A stretch of DNA of 13,713 nt from Candidatus Nanopelagicales bacterium. GTDB taxonomy: Bacteria > Actinomycetota > Actinomycetes > S36-B12. Shown piece after piece: positions 13,264 to 13,713 of this stretch. Location of the stretch: contig CALKMY010000107.1 in the NCBI GenBank assembly GCA_938091275.1, forward strand, positions 1-13,713. The letters are read 5' to 3'. The notes under the pieces were generated by a model. The model did not search any database and had not been told where the DNA came from. It worked only from the letters and a program-made list of their open reading frames with translations. The position numbers and the translations under genes were made by a program. Within the stretch, counting starts at the first letter, position 1. Each line of letters starts with the position of its first letter.

Positions 13264-13380
13264 CGGGGCACTGCATGGGGAAAGCCGACTTGGCGGTACG
13301 GGATTTCCCTGAACCCACGGTGTCCACCGGCGACTCCGTGCGGGCAGTGTTCCGCAGGTGGTGTGACAGGCGCAGGGTTC

Positions 13381-13386
13381 TAGGCT
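13381..13386 (+). promoter_or_regulatory. Candidate -10 box, leaderless promoter of argG
   Basis: TAGGCT lies 7 bases before the argG GTG at 13394, so transcription would start at or one base before the start codon. No Shine-Dalgarno sequence precedes the GTG. This is the third gene here with this arrangement. Confidence 0.5.
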
Positions 13387-13393
13387 GTGCGCT

Positions 13394-13713
13394 GTGTCCA
13401 AGGTCCTCGCGCAACTTCCGGTTGGTGAACGGGTAGGAATTGCGTTCTCCGGTGGTCTCGATACATCTGTCGCGGTGGCATGGATGAGGGAAAAGGGAGC
13501 CGTCCCGTTCACCTACACCGCCGACATTGGCCAGTACGACGAGCCGGACATTGCCTCGGTGCCGAGTCGAGCCGGCCAATACGGCGCGGAGGCAGCGCGC
13601 CTTGTCGACTGCACAGGACCGCTTGTGGAAGAGGGCTTGGCAGCCATCGCCTGTGGGGCCTTTCACATCCGCTCCGGAGGCAGGCAGTACTTCAACACCA
13701 CACCCTTGGGCCG
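13394..13713 (+). CDS. argG: Argininosuccinate synthase (3' end beyond the window)
   Basis: ArgG joins citrulline and aspartate, using ATP, to make argininosuccinate in arginine synthesis. Only the first 106 codons are present and the frame is open to the last base. The ATP pyrophosphatase P-loop AFSGGLDTS is at 17-25, followed by VAVAWMREKGAVPFTYTADIG (26-46) and QYDEPDIASVP (47-57). The later FHIRSGGRQYFNTTPLG stretch matches the longer, E. coli-like class of argininosuccinate synthase, also common in actinobacteria, rather than the short class. GTG 13394 gives the normal N-terminus (SKVLAQLPVGERVGIAFSGG) and lies 7 bases after a TAGGCT box. Palindromes 130-170 bases upstream may regulate it. 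Confidence in identity is high despite truncation. Confidence 0.95.
   Translation, partial: MSKVLAQLPVGERVGIAFSGGLDTSVAVAWMREKGAVPFTYTADIGQYDEPDIASVPSRAGQYGAEAARLVDCTGPLVEEGLAAIACGAFHIRSGGRQYFNTTPLG

Larger units (their letters stand above)
13092..13393. other. Divergent intergenic region between the acetyltransferase gene and argG
   Basis: These 302 bases hold no convincing gene; the open frames across it are shadows of the neighbours. Visible elements are an inverted repeat (13168-13192), two perfect palindromes (13225-13237 and 13250-13263) within an AT-richer patch, and the argG -10 box at 13381. No T-box, riboswitch or rho-independent terminator is recognised. The acetyltransferase promoter could not be located with confidence. 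Confidence 0.6.

Noticed and set aside
13229..13666. 145-codon open frame on the minus strand across the argG start
   Set aside because: The plus strand encodes the conserved ArgG N-terminus with its P-loop, and the antisense frame has no recognisable features.
1..13713. CRISPR array, transposon, integron or prophage signature
   Set aside because: No regularly spaced repeats, transposase or integrase domains, terminal inverted repeats or tRNA-linked attachment sites were seen on reading both strands.

Overview
The window comes from a GC-rich actinobacterial chromosome, most likely class Actinomycetia. The main evidence is the gene order pgsA - gcvH - FHA protein - MerR - DUF151 nuclease - MerR - gcvP. 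This is the order I know from Mycobacterium tuberculosis (pgsA2, gcvH, garA, Rv1828, Rv1829, Rv1830, gcvB), minus a few genes. Other actinobacterial signs are a SerB with paired ACT domains, an enoyl reductase whose core reads like InhA, and several genes whose start codon sits about 6-7 bases after a TANNNT -10 box, as in leaderless mycobacterial transcripts. I see no mobile element, CRISPR array, tRNA or rRNA. The species cannot be named from this sequence.

Layout. Bases 1-1275 (+): the end of fabG and all of fabI, two reductases of type II fatty acid synthesis. Bases 1304-2554 (-): serB, the last step of serine synthesis, convergent with fabI. Bases 2653-5698 (+): a compact three-gene block of an orphan ABC ATPase, an iron-sulfur photolyase and a TauE/SafE-type exporter. 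The start and stop codons overlap at both junctions. Bases 5758-8098 (+): a CDP-alcohol phosphatidyltransferase, gcvH, a GarA-like FHA protein with an N-terminal zinc ribbon, and an FtsR-type MerR regulator. Bases 8258-9494 (+): the DUF151 protein from its own leaderless promoter, then a second MerR regulator. Bases 9533-12599 (+): a tandem glycine riboswitch followed by gcvP, the glycine decarboxylase. Bases 12585-13091 (-): an AAC(6')/IucB-like acetyltransferase whose 3' end overlaps gcvP. Bases 13092-13393: a divergent intergenic region with two perfect palindromes. From 13394 (+): the first 106 codons of argG.

How the genes fit together. One theme is one-carbon and amino acid metabolism: SerB makes serine, the precursor of glycine. 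GcvH and GcvP degrade glycine, with gcvP under a glycine-sensing RNA. The FHA protein belongs to the family that controls 2-oxoglutarate flux and glutamate metabolism, and ArgG uses aspartate for arginine. A second theme is envelope and division: fatty acid reductases, a phospholipid head-group transferase, and two MerR proteins whose relatives control cell division genes. The photolyase block is a light-damage repair unit in an unusual setting.

The most interesting points are the apparent change of electron-transfer residues in the photolyase, the zinc-ribbon N-terminus that replaces the phosphorylated tail in the GarA-like protein, the small ORF between the glycine riboswitch and gcvP, and the palindrome pair before argG. 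I did not find a clearly new multi-gene system; most of the window is conserved actinobacterial core genome.
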